In this document: positions 14,281 to 26,202 of the stretch, piece after piece | How positions within the stretch are numbered: the first letter of the stretch is position 1 | How the letters are laid out: each line of letters starts with the position of its first letter | Source: Paraspadella gotoi | Lineage: Eukaryota > Chaetognatha | Assembly (NCBI GenBank): GCA_051294375.1 | Contig: CM119270.1 | Location: 4,270,301 to 4,334,300 of the forward strand | DNA length: 64,000 nt | Direction: 5' to 3' | Notes under the pieces: generated by a model | The model's database searches: none | Told to the model about the DNA's origin: nothing | The model's input: the letters and a program-made list of their open reading frames with translations, nothing else | Made by a program: the position numbers and the translations under genes

Positions 14281-15640
14281 AGTGGAGATCCTGATTATTA
14301 TTATTAGTAAGAAAGTAAATAAAATCGCCGGCCGAATTCTTTAAAAATTCCAATGCCCGCTAAGAAATATTTTGCTCCCTCTGTTCAAACGCCGGTCGCA
14401 AAACGTTACCTTATTTGGAAGTATTTTTACTTGTTTACTTTACAAATGTAAACCAATTTTTCTCTCTCTCGCCATATAAAAATGAATGCCACTTTGTACA
14501 ATTAGCCAATTCGATTCCATTCGCTTTTCTGATTTCAATAAATCGATTCATCTCATTTTGTTCGCCATTTTTATCTCGACCACCTCCACTTGATGGCAGC
14601 GGTGGGTCCCACCTCAATGTGGGATTACACCTCAAAGAGAATGGCAAAAGATGAATCTTGTTGTTTTTTTTTTGTGTCACTGAGTGGATATGCGAAATTT
14701 GGACTAACGTTTCTCCTGCTTCGTTAAAGTCTCTGCCAACTTGAAAACAACATCAATTTTTTGCGTGAACGTTCGTCATCAAAGGGCACTGGAGCACGTC
14801 AGCGTCACGTTCTATGGCAAGTTTTGGACGCCGAAAAGACCATGTGGATCGGCGATGAGATGGGAGATGTTTGAGACCAGTGGATCATGTTTGCGTTTGC
14901 GGCAACATGCACCAGTAGTCACTTGTACTGTACTGGAGAAATAGCCCTGGTTATGCCTCCTACGCCACAGAGGATCTGCGTCACGATGCTACGTCATCAC
15001 TCTTTTCAAAGTCTAAATGTGTGCTCATCTCTTTGTGCTGTTCACTGTGTTCATGGGTGCTATCAACTTCATCACAAACTTGATGTCTTTCGTGATTCAT
15101 AAATCAGAACTTCGTAATTTTAATTTTCATGTGTGATTTACCAACGCTACCGTATATTTTCCTAAATTATTATTTAAATTTCATTTTGATATTTTCGCAT
15201 TATTTAGCTTTAACTGGCCAAAAAAAGTTACTGTGATGTGTACTTTTATTTTAGAAAGTGGCCGTTTTTATTTAATTTTATTTGCTTTACTTTGATACTC
15301 ATTTATTTGCTTTCTTTGGTGCGGTGGCCGAGTGGAGATCCTGATTATTATTATTAGTAAGAAAGTAAATAAAATCGCCGGCCGAATTCTTTAAAAATTC
15401 CAATGCCCGCTAAGAAATATTTTGCTCCCTCTGTTCAAACGCCGGTCGCAAAACGTTATTTATTGGAAGTATTTTTTACTTGTTTACTTTACAAATGTAA
15501 ACCAAATTTTCTCTCTCTCGCCATATAAAAATGAATGCCACTTTGTACAATTAGCCATTCGATTCCATTCGCTTTTCTGATTTCAATAAATCGATTTCCA
15601 TTCATTTTTGTTCGCCATTTTTATCTCGACCACCTCCACT
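14281..15640 (+). mobile_element. Miniature LTR retrotransposon (TRIM-like), copy in left duplicate
   Basis: Two direct repeats of 310 bp, 14281-14590 and 15331-15640, each beginning AGTGGAG and ending CTCCACT (perfect 7-bp inverted ends). The element is bounded by the same four bases, CTAT, at 14277-14280 and 15641-15644: a target-site duplication. Three bases after the left repeat, 14594-14606 reads TGGCAGCGGTGGG, complementary to the 3' end of eukaryotic tRNA-Leu including CCA, the expected primer-binding site. The 740-bp interior has no gag, protease, RT or integrase. AGT...ACT ends and a 4-bp duplication suggest mobilisation by a Ty3/Gypsy-type integrase. It lies in the last intron of RSPH3. 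Confidence 0.85.
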
Positions 15641-15829
15641 CTATGTTAATATCGTTTTAATAAAATTTAAAAAAAATTAAGTGATTTAAATTTAAATTAT
15701 TTAAAAAAAAATTTAAGTGTCCTTTTAATGCCACTGACAAGAACTCTCTTTTGGGGAACCCGGCTTCCTTTTAGAATGTAAATTTGTGCCTATGGCGGGG
15801 AGGGGCTGGTGGGGCCATGATCTCACCGG

Positions 15830-16157
15830 CGACAAAGAAAACCCGCCATATCTAGCGCTCTGTTGTTGTCGTCTATGGCGTCGCCTAAGGCGAGATCTGT
15901 CGGTAGGTGCCGTCGAGAAGAACGTCGAGGTTGTTTAGCGGCGCCGGAGTTTTGTCTTTTTGAATCGCGTCAAGAGGCGGGCTGAATGGCGCGAATTGTT
16001 GGCGCGCTGAGGAAAAGAGGGGGGAAGATGAAGAGACGAGATGAGGGAAATAAGAGGGGGAAAAGTGGAGGAAGGAAAAGAAAAAAAAGGGAAAGAAAGA
16101 AAGAAAGAAAGAAAGAAAAGAAAGAAAGAAAGAAAGAAAAAAGAAAGAAGAAAGAAA

Positions 16158-16188
<31 letters not shown>

Positions 16189-19100
16189 AATAATAATAAA
16201 TAATAAATAAATAAATAATAATAAATAAATAAATAAATAAAAATAAATAAATAAAATAAATTACATCGTAGCAAACCTGAGCCAACAAATCCTTGTACTT
16301 TCCGCCGTCGTCCGCAACTGATGATGTTGATCGACCAAGTCCCAAATTCCTGCAGCGGCATCGGCCCGTCGAACGTCATCTTAAAGGGCTCAGGTCGCCG
16401 CCGCCGACGCCGCGGCTGCCGAAGTGTTTGTACATTCTGGGTTCGGGGAAAAGGGAAAGACGAGAATGGAAACTGAAGTCAACCTAGAAAATATTTTTAT
16501 GGCGCGAAACTTGTCTGATTTCAACAAAACAACGGATAAACAGAAGGGAAAACGAGAGCCCAATCCACAATTAACAAGCCAAAGAAAAAAAGTTCAATCT
16601 CAGATCAACGCCTTCCACTTGGCAGACTGTTGACGAACTCTGCAAGACGATCCAGACGCTTCGAAGGCGTCGGACTGAATTCGGTATCGTTGCGAGGATT
16701 TGGAGGCCCAAACGGAGACGATGGCGCCGGAGTAGTACTGAGGGGGTGGGGGTGTGGAAGGATGGTGGGGGTGAGAAAGGAAACGGAGAGAGTGTTGGGA
16801 AAGGGGGGTGAAGATAAGAGAGTGAGACGAACCTGCATTCCGATCAGGTTGGCGTTGCTTCCGTTGTCGATGGCGAGATCGGGAATATCTCCGCCAGGGA
16901 AACTGCAAATAAAAAATGAATAAATAAATAAATGAATAAATATTTTTCAATGATAATTTTTCCTTAAATTTTCGATTCACCACTCACCCCTGCACATCCG
17001 CCCTCACCCCTTTTTTCTCACCGGCGGTCGTTGAGTCAGAGGGTGATCTTCACGGCGGCGTTCTTCTGCGGAAGCGCGGGTTCATAACGAGGCGCAGCGA
17101 AGCGTCATTTGCGTCTTCATCACGCGGGGCGCGTCCGTCGTCGTTTTGTAAGACGCCGTTCAGAGTAGCCTGAGTGTGGAACAGAGATAGACAGAAAAGT
17201 GAGATAAAATATAAAGTAGGATTGGCCCACCGGGGCCCAAGGGGCTCCCATTTGGCGTCGACCAGTGTTCGCCCACAATGGTCTCGCTTCCGTCTCGCCA
17301 CTGACCCGGAGATCCGAGGCGGCGGCGAGGCCTCTGGAGAAGAAGGGGACGGAAATCTCGGTGGAGTCGCGGACTTTGAGGCTGAACTGCTGCTGATTCG
17401 TCGCCACAGGAGGTTGACAGTGGACGTGGAGTTTGACCTCGTCCACTGGAAGCTGGTGTAGAGTGGGATGCGGGAGAGTAGAATGGAATAAGAAGGAAGA
17501 GGGGAAAAAAAAGGAAATTTTCCACTTTTTTCCTTCTTTCATCAAAACTGGATTTGACGATAACTTTAACCGTGACCGAGGGAACGTCCTTTTCCGTCGC
17601 TTCTCCCGATTCTGGGAGAGAGTCTTCATCGACACTTCGTCCATCTGTGGGGACCTAAAGAGTAGAAGCGACATTTGTTTATTTTTTTTTCTTCTTTCTT
17701 TCCCGAACTGTTTCTTTTTCTTTTCTTTTCTTTTCATTTTTTAGTTTCTTATTTATTTTTCTCTCACTGAACGATGATTTGCAAACTCGTCCGAAAGATT
17801 TCTCGTCATCGGCTGAGACTTGCGTTGGCTCTTATTTGTTTCTGACAAAGAGAATAAAATAATCCGTTTCCTGCGATGTTATAATAAATAAAATAATATA
17901 ATCTTACTTGCAACTGAACGAGTTCAACGTCCGTCTCCTGATAGTTGATCTCTCTGGCCTCCGAGGGCGGAGCCATGAAGATGGAAGGGTCGTCCCCAAG
18001 TAAGAGCACTGGAGGTGACCGTTCTCGGAGAGAGTAACGAGACAACCCTAAGGGCAAAAAGATAACGAGATTTAGTGGAACCCTCATTCATCGTCTTCCC
18101 CTCTTCATCCACTCACTTTGATGTCTTGAAAATGCCCGATCCGAATCTGCACCGGACTGTCGGGCAACGTGGCCGCCCATTCCTCCAACGTCTTGTCTTC
18201 AAAGAGAAGAAGTTGGTTCTCCCGTGGGTGCAGACGATGAGGGAAGTGGCGCCGCCTTCCGGCGCCGTCGAACCGGACTTTAACGGCGCCATTCTATCAG
18301 GGAGAAATAATAATATTCAGTTAATAAAGCGATAAGTTCTAAATTAATTATTAACTAATAACTAGTCACCATTGTCCCCGCCGGCAGAACCTGTATGGCA
18401 AGAAGCAGCTTGGTTGTACTCGAACTTCTTCATCCACTTCAAGGTTCCCATTGTCCCTGACGCAGAAAAGGTTTCTCTTGCCGAGGACGAAGATGAGGAA
18501 TCCCGGCGGGGCGCTCGAGGAGACGGTCGTCCCGTCGATCACCTGGGGGATAGTTTGTTGTTGTTGTGTTAGCCAATTACGTTAGTTTATATTGCTTAAA
18601 AAAACCTCGATCTGAAGTGCTGCCTCCCCGATTCGAAACGACCAGTCCATCGTGACCCGTTTTGCCCGAGGTCACCGCAGCCGCCTCTTCCTTGGAGCCG
18701 GCGTCCGACGCCACGCGAGGACTTGATACCTTTATATAGCGATAAATCAAAACAATAGGAGAATAAAAGAAAATAAATAATACATTGACAGACAAGAAGA
18801 ACGAGAAAGAGAGAATGATTGGGAGATTTGTTTTTTTTCGAATTATTAAGCAGATCCCATCTCTCCCCTTTCCAACAAGATCTACAATTTTTCCTCATCT
18901 CCCCTCCTTTCCCGACCACAAATCAACTTGTAGCTCTCCAACTGCCATTGCGACGAGACGGTGACTATCGAGTCCGTCCTCGGGACGAACTTGATCGGCC
19001 CAGGGAGCAGCGATCCCGGAAGGAACCTCGTGAAGGCGAAGGATTCTTGCTCGAAGAAGAAAGAGTCGCGTCCATCGATTGAACGCAGACAAAGTCTTTT

Positions 19101-20029
19101 CGCGAACGCCGCCGAAGCGCCCGTGCAGAAGTTGCAAGCGGAACGCTGAGGGTTGGGAGAAAACAAAAGAGGGCTTGGTTAGTATTAATTTTGATTAATA
19201 ATTATTAATCGAATTAATTAACAATTAAGGTTTTTTCTTTTCTTTTCTTCGCGGTATCTTCAACTAAATTCATCGAACGATCTCATCTTCTTTCTATTTT
19301 TTCTCTGTACTCTCTCTCTATTATCCTCCCCTGACCAAAACCTGCAGGATGTGCTCATATTGCAGAGTAACGCTGGCGTGGCTGCCGTAGTCGACAGCGG
19401 CTTGGACAGACTGGATGGAATAGACGGCAAACTTGCGAGGATGGAGGACGGCCAGGTGCGTCTTGTCAGAGCCTTTGGGAGATTGAAACAAACAATGACG
19501 AAAATGAACTTACCTCCCCGAAAAAAAAGCGAAACTCACCCGACACGAATCTACCGCATTCCACTTGAAGGATGGGCGCATTCAACTGTTGCTCCACAAG
19601 AAGATCTTCCGTTTAAATCCTGAATCGAATTAGTGACGAATTTAACACATAGTCGCTTACTTACTCTCCAGATGCTAAACTCACCCGTTGACGGCGACCC
19701 GACCTCGGGGTCGCGTTTAGTGGGTGGGTGAGGGTTGTAGACGCGGAGAATCCCGTGGAAACTGCCCACGACGATCTTGTCCAACCTTCGGGAAGTGACT
19801 AACGAAGTTAATTATTTCAAACAACAATCAAAGGGCCTCAAGACACAAACACCGTCACCAGGGAACTGACTGAAACTGGATAATCCCTCATCTATTTGAT
19901 GGATCAACCTGTTGGGGCCGTTGTCGACGTTTCCGAGACAGAGACTCCCGAGATCAAACTCTTCCTCCTCTTCTGTCGACGCCCCATTGGCTCGCGTCGA
20001 CCACCATCACGAGCCTTAAACAGCGACAT
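15830..20029 (-). pseudogene. BBS9: BBS9 partial duplicate, frame-broken
   Basis: Contains the start exon (ATG at 20027-20029, MSLFKARDWWST) and exons down to the FKDKTPAPL exon, but not the last two exons, which lie left of the duplicated segment. Single-base losses break several exons, for example the TFDGPMPLQEFG exon near 16375 and the RIIa-proximal intron repeats are also altered. Because the same kind of indel occurs in non-coding DNA at a similar rate, sequencing or assembly error is more likely than decay. Confidence 0.85.
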
Positions 20030-20419
20030 CTCCGTTCAACTTTGAGTCTTTGTTTTTTGTTTTTTCTAACGCGTTCACTTCAAGCTTCTCGACGCCATTT
20101 GTCTTTAAAACGAATTGGAAACAGACAAATAGTGAAATAGAGAAGACGAAATACGTTATTACAGATACGCTTTAGACCTGCTGTTCGTGCTCTAACAATG
20201 CAGGGAATTTTTTGGGACGAGAGCAAGGGCCGTGCAGCTCCGTCGACGATAAAGCAGTGGAACAGAGAAACAACAGAAACAAACAAATGGACAAAAAACA
20301 TAGTGGAACAAGTCGATACTGATCTATGGAAAATTCTCATAAAAAATATTGGCAAAAAGTTAAGAACTGTAGGACTAGATTTTTTTTTTTGTTTTGACAT
20401 CCGTCGACAGCCTTATTGA

Positions 20420-21815
20420 TTAAGACGCTCCCTCTCCGGCACCGTCTCTTCCGGCGCCGATTCTCCCGCCTCCGTCTCGCCCCGCGCCCTCTGACTCTCC
20501 GGTCTTGAGCGCCTTTCGAGCCTTGAATCCCCGGAATCCGCTTGGATCTTCAGCGTGGCCTCTTGACGTTCTTTGGCCTCCAAGTCTGGCAACTCCTCTT
20601 CCTCCTCTTCTTGAGGCGGAGGGGAGGAGGAGGAGCGGGCTTCCGCCATTGACTGCTCCTGTATGGAGAAAGAGAAAGAGGGCTTGCAGGAAAAATGCAT
20701 TCATTATTGTTAAAAATATTTAACAATTTTTTTAGCTTTAAAGTTTAAGAGCGTTCCTAGCTATTGAAATTAAAAAAAAAAATCAAGATACTGAAAAATT
20801 ATCACAAGGTCTGGGGACAATTTGTACTGTTGTCTTCTAGTCCTAAACTCTAAGAAAAAAAGAACAAAATATGGGGAGTTCAAACTCACTTCATCGACTT
20901 CCGCGCCTTGAAGCCTCGAATCCGGCCTGAATCTTCAGGGTGGCGTCTTGAACGCCGGCGTCGTTCAAGTCCGGGAGTCCTCCTCTTCCTCTTCTTCCGG
21001 CGCGGCAGTGGGCACGTGCGGCTCTGGCGGAGGATCATCCTTCATCGTTTGCGCGTCTTGTAGCCGGGAGTTGGCCTGGATCTTGAGGGCGGCCTCGCCC
21101 GTCTTGGGGTCGTCCAGATCGATGTCGATCTCTGGTGGAGTTTGGGAAGGGGGAGAATAGGAGAAATAAGAAGGAAGGGGGAAAGGGGAAGAAAATTAAG
21201 TAAGAAGAAAAAGATAAGGCAGGTAGGAAAGGCCACATGAAGGCAATAAGAAGTTTAAAGGTATTTAAAAAGAAAGGAAGAAAAGAAAGAAAAGAAAGAA
21301 AAAATAAAATAATAAGATATCCAAGGTGGAATTTGGACTATGTGGAGGAGTTGCTGACTTTGTCTCCACTCTTCTTCTCATCTCCCTTATTGTTCCGTTA
21401 TTGTTGACATAAAGAATTTTGCAACCATTCCGCAATTATGTGCTCGTTTTTCAGAAAAAACAAAAAAAAAAAAATTAAAAGGAAAGAAGAAGAAAGAAAG
21501 AAAAGAAAAAAGAAGAAAGAAAGAAAGATTCAAGTTCACCTTCCTCCGCCTCCTCCTCCTAGCCCGTCTCTCCGCCGCGATCAACGTCTCCCCGTTGTCA
21601 TGAGATCCTCGTGCGCGGCGCCGATCTTGCGCCGGGTCGGCGCCGCCCCCGGCCTCGCGCACCTTGAGGAGCCGATCGAAGTACTTGGCGGCGAACTCGT
21701 AGATCTCCTGCTCACCTCGGGGTTGTTCCCGCAGCACCTCGCGGGCCAACCCCTCCAGGAGGTTCTGGAAGCCGCGAGGCACGCGGAGGGAAGTGTTGGA
21801 GAAAGGAACGGCCAT
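20420..21815 (-). pseudogene. SPA17: SPA17 duplicate, frame-broken
   Basis: Exon 1 (ATG 21813-21815, MAVPFSNTSLRVPRGF) is readable to about residue 65, then a one-base insertion changes the frame. In the IQ-containing exons bases are lost within two of the motifs. Exon boundaries match 11649-13100. The same caveat applies as for the BBS9 duplicate: assembly error is favoured. Confidence 0.85.
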
Positions 21816-22516
21816 GATAGAGGGTTGGGGGGGGCAATGAAGAAGAGGAGTGGAAAGAGGTGGAGGCGGGTAGATGGTAGCGGGAAGTTTGAGTAAAGAA
21901 CGAGGCAGAAAGACTTTTTGGCAATTTCTTTTTCTTTCTTTCTCGTCAAGTTCGAGTTCTTGTTACAGTGAAAAAGTTAATATTTTTAATATTAATATCC
22001 ATGAATCGCTCAATTTTGCGATTAAGCGAAGATTTTCCGTCAATCTCTTCTCCGTTTTGTCTCTTGTTTTTTCTGTTTTTTTTTTTTTCGAAAGAGTTAA
22101 GAATTTCAAATCCCTACAAAATAGATTAGACATATTTATTTTTTTAAATACACAATATTAATTGATTTTTAAGGAAGTTCATTAAATAAAAGTGAACTTT
22201 GTTAGTGCGAAATAATCTTTTACAAAATAAGTACGAGTCACCATCACCGTTAATGATTAAAAAAACCATGCAAGAAAAAGAAAGTTTTTTGTAAATACAT
22301 GCAAAGCGAAAGGTTTCCCTTGTAATACTGTTTTAGGCAATGAAGGTTTTTTATGAATGAAGGTTTAGTAAGAAACTTAGACTAGTATCATCGATTTCGG
22401 TTTCCCCGAGCTGAAAAAAAACGGAGATAATCCTCTCGTGCGGAGAGAGGAATCAGCGGATCTCGCGATCAATGCAAAGCGTTCAATTGAAGAACGCCCT
22501 CATCGACAGCGCCCTT

Positions 22517-25500
22517 TTAGTCGTCGCCCTCTCCGGGAACGTCGCTGTCCATTCCGCCATCTGCGCCGACATCGTCGCCCGTCAAATCCTCGTCGGCCGC
22601 CGAGGGATCTTCCGCGCTTTCGCCCACCGCGCCGGCCGCGGCTAAAAATAGGAAACGGGGGAAAAAACAACATTATCATTTATACTTACAGCATTTTAAA
22701 TATCAACGTACTAAAGAACACTGCGTAGCAGTCTTAAATATTTAAAACGCCGATTTTAATAATACGGGAATAAATTTCCGCCAGAAATCAAGTGTCGAAA
22801 GATTAAAAATAAAAATCTTGCTATTAAAAGCAAAGAGATGACATACATAATCGAAATAATTTAAGTTATATATTTTGATGTTAGTGGTTTAGATATATTT
22901 TTCGTGTTTACAGTCTTTTTATGCTGTTACACTGTTACTGCGTTTACTGTTACTGTTATAGCGTTACTGTTTTTGTTTTGAACTATAGTGGAGATCCTGA
23001 TTATTATTTATTAGTAAGAAAGTAAATAAAATCGCCGGCCGAATTCTTTAAAAATTCCAATGCCCGCTAAGAAATATTTTGCTCCCTCTGTTCAAACGCC
23101 GTCGCAAAACGTTACCTTATTTGGAAGTATTTTTACTTGTTTACTTTACAAATGTAAACCAAATTTTCTCTCTCTCGCCATATAAAAATGAATGCCACTT
23201 TGTACAATTAGCCAATTCGATTCCATTCGCTTTTCTGATTTCAATAAATCGATTCATCTCATTTTGTTCGCCATTTTTTCTCGACCACCTCCACTTGATG
23301 GCAGCGTGTGGGTCCCACCTCAATGTGGGATTACACCACAAAGAGATGGCAAAAGATGAATCTTGTTGTTTTTTTTTGTTGTCACTGAGTGGATATGCGA
23401 AATTTGGACTAACGTTTCTCCTGCTTCGTTAAAGTCTCTGCCAACTTTGAAACAACATCAATTTTTTGCGTGAACGTTCGTCATCAAAGGGCACTGGAGC
23501 ACGTCAGCGTCACGTTCTATGGCAAGTTTTGGACGCCGAAAAGACCATGTGGATCGGCGATGAGATGGGAGATGTTTGAGACCAGTGGATCATGTTTGCG
23601 TTTGCGGCAACATGCACAGTAGTCACTTGTACTGTACTGGAGAAAATAGCCCTGGTTATGCCTCCTACGCCACAGAGGATCTGCGTCACGATGCTACGTC
23701 ATCACTCTTTTCAAAGTCTAAATGTGTGCTCATCGTTTTGTGCTGTTCACTGTGTTCATGGGTGCTATCAACTTCATCACAAACTTGATGTCTTTCGTGA
23801 TTCATAAATCAGAACTTCGTAATTTTAATTTTCATGTGTGATTTACCAACGCTACCGTATTATTTCCTAAATTATTATTAAATTTCATTTTGATATTTTC
23901 GCATTATTTAGCTTTAACTGGCCAAAAAGAAGTTACTGTGATGTGTACTTTTATTTTAGAAAGTGGCCGTTTTTAATTTAATTTTATTTGCTTTACTTTG
24001 ATACTCATTTATTTGCTTTCTTTGGTGCGTGGCCGAGTGGAGATCCTGATTATTATTATTAGTAAGAAAGTAAATAAAATCGCCGGCCGAATTCTTTAAA
24101 AATTCCAATGCCCGCTAAGAAATATTTTGCTCCCTCTGTTCAAACGCCGGTCGCAAAACGTTACCTTATTTGGAAGTATTTTACTTGTTTACTTTACAAA
24201 TGTAAACCAAATTTCTCTCTCTCGCCATATAAAAATGAATGCCACTTTGTACAATTAGCCAATTCGATTCCATTCGCTTTTCTGATTTCAATAAATCGAT
24301 TTCATCTCATTTTGTTCGCCATTTTTATCTCGACCACCTCCACTCTATGTTAATATCGTTTTATAAAATTTAAAAAAAATTAAGTGATTTAAATTTAAAT
24401 TATTTTAAAAAAAATTTAAGTGTCCTTTTAATGCCACTGACAAGAACTCTCTTTTGGTCAATATACTCAATATACTAGTTCTCATTAAAATGTCGTATTT
24501 CTAATTCATGAAAATTATTTTTCAGTATCCGCCTTCAGAAGGTAAGTCTCTCTTGACTGACGGCCTTACCTTCTCCTCCTCTTCTGCGCCTCGGCGGCCC
24601 GTGCCTGGCGGCCGCCGACTCCGACAACAACAACTTGTGCTGCGCCTCTCTTCTCGCGACGACGACGTCGCGGACGATGCTGTCCAAAACGGTGCGGGCC
24701 AACACGTTGACGGTCAACTTGTCGCCCACGCGGTCCAAGACCCACGGCATGAAGCCGAGCTCCACCGTCNNNNNNNNNNNNNNNNNNNNNNNNNTCAATA
24801 TACTCAATATACTAGTTCTCATTAAAATGTCGTATTTCTAATTCATGAAATTATTTTTCAGTATCCGCCTTCAGAAGGTAAGTCTCTCTTGACTGACGGC
24901 CTTACCTTCTCCTTCCTCTTCTGCGGCCTCGGCGGCCCGTGCCATGGCGGCCGCCGACTCCGACAACAACAACTTGTGCTGCGCCTCTCTTCTCGCGACG
25001 ACGACGTCGCGGACGATGCTGTCCAAACGGTGCGGGCCAACACGTTGACGGTCAACTTGTCGCCCACGCGGTCCAAGACCCACGGCATGAAGCCGAGCTC
25101 CACGTCTCTCTCCACGGGGTCGTAGAAATAGCTGAAGGGGCGAACAAAACACGGGGTTAAAAATTGAAAATGTTTTAACCAAAATTTAATTTACTGCTTA
25201 TTTATTTATAATGACCATCATGCTTTGACTTTGGGCTTGAAAGTTGGCAATGAAATTGGTGCAACCAATATAAAATTATTATTGAATTAAGTTATCTTGC
25301 CCCTGACTTTGGACAGGCTTTGATGGTTCAAGGCTTCCATCACTCACAAGATATTCCATCTGGAGAAGCGAGTGTCCTTGCCACATTCACATACCCGCTA
25401 TCGGAGAGAGTTCCGAAGACAGAGGGCACTAGATCGGACAAGTAACTCTGAGCGAAGGCGCGGGCGGCGATTTTCTCCGCCGTCTCTCGCTCCTTTCGGA

Positions 25501-26109
25501 GAATCTCCCGCTGCTGTTTCATGCGGCGCTCCTGAAGAATAAATGAACATCGCCCGTTGATTTATTTTTATTTATAAAGGACGAAATAAAACTGCTGTAA
25601 TAATTACACCACTGTGTATTAATGTCAACTACAGAAACAAATTAGCAGGGAAAATATGTATGTACTACAAGGAGATTAAAAAAATATAATTTAGTAAAGA
25701 AAATTAGCAAAAAACAACTCGACATTGAATATTAACAACTCAGCCCACCTTTTCCTCGCGGTGGCGTCGCTCCTGCTCCTCCAATCTCTGCTGCTCAACC
25801 AATTCTGCGTTGCGAAGCTCCTCGAAGGACCTCTGCTGGGCGCGGAGCTGCGCCAGCTCCTCTTCCTCCATGACTTCGAGTAGCGACTGTTCGATGGTTT
25901 TTCCGACGAGCACTTCCAGGATTGGTTTGACTTCAACGTCGAAGTCGAAGAGGTCGCCTCCATTATTTGAGTCTCGACGTCCACGCCTGCGGGTGGGAGG
26001 GGGCCGAGGAAGGGTCGAGAAATATCGGATAACAAACATTTTAAACTGCGATCTGTGGACCTGATCATCTGAAGACGTTCACGCAAGCGTACTTAACTAT
26101 AGTCTGTTT

Positions 26110-26202
<93 letters not shown>

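Larger units (their letters stand above)
6968..15757 (+). repeat. Large tandem duplication 1, left copy (8.8 kb)
   Basis: Carries BBS9 exons up to its start codon, all of SPA17, the last RSPH3 exon and a miniature LTR element. It is repeated base for base, apart from small indels, at 15757-24457. At the junction the sequence ...CTCTTTTGG passes directly into GGAACCCGGC, the sequence found at about 6968; both parents share TTGG there. Exons in this copy are open. Confidence 0.95.
15757..24457 (+). repeat. Large tandem duplication 1, right copy (8.7 kb)
   Basis: Second copy of 6968-15757. It shows dozens of one-base deletions spread equally over exons, introns and repeats, so the BBS9 and SPA17 exons in it are mostly frame-shifted. 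It is nevertheless contiguous with RSPH3 on its right, which the left copy is not. Confidence 0.95.

Noticed and set aside
15757-24457. BBS9 and SPA17 second copies as true diverged paralogs or decayed pseudogenes
   Set aside because: Differences are almost all one-base indels, equally common in introns and repeats, with identical transposon insertion sites. Assembly duplication is simpler.
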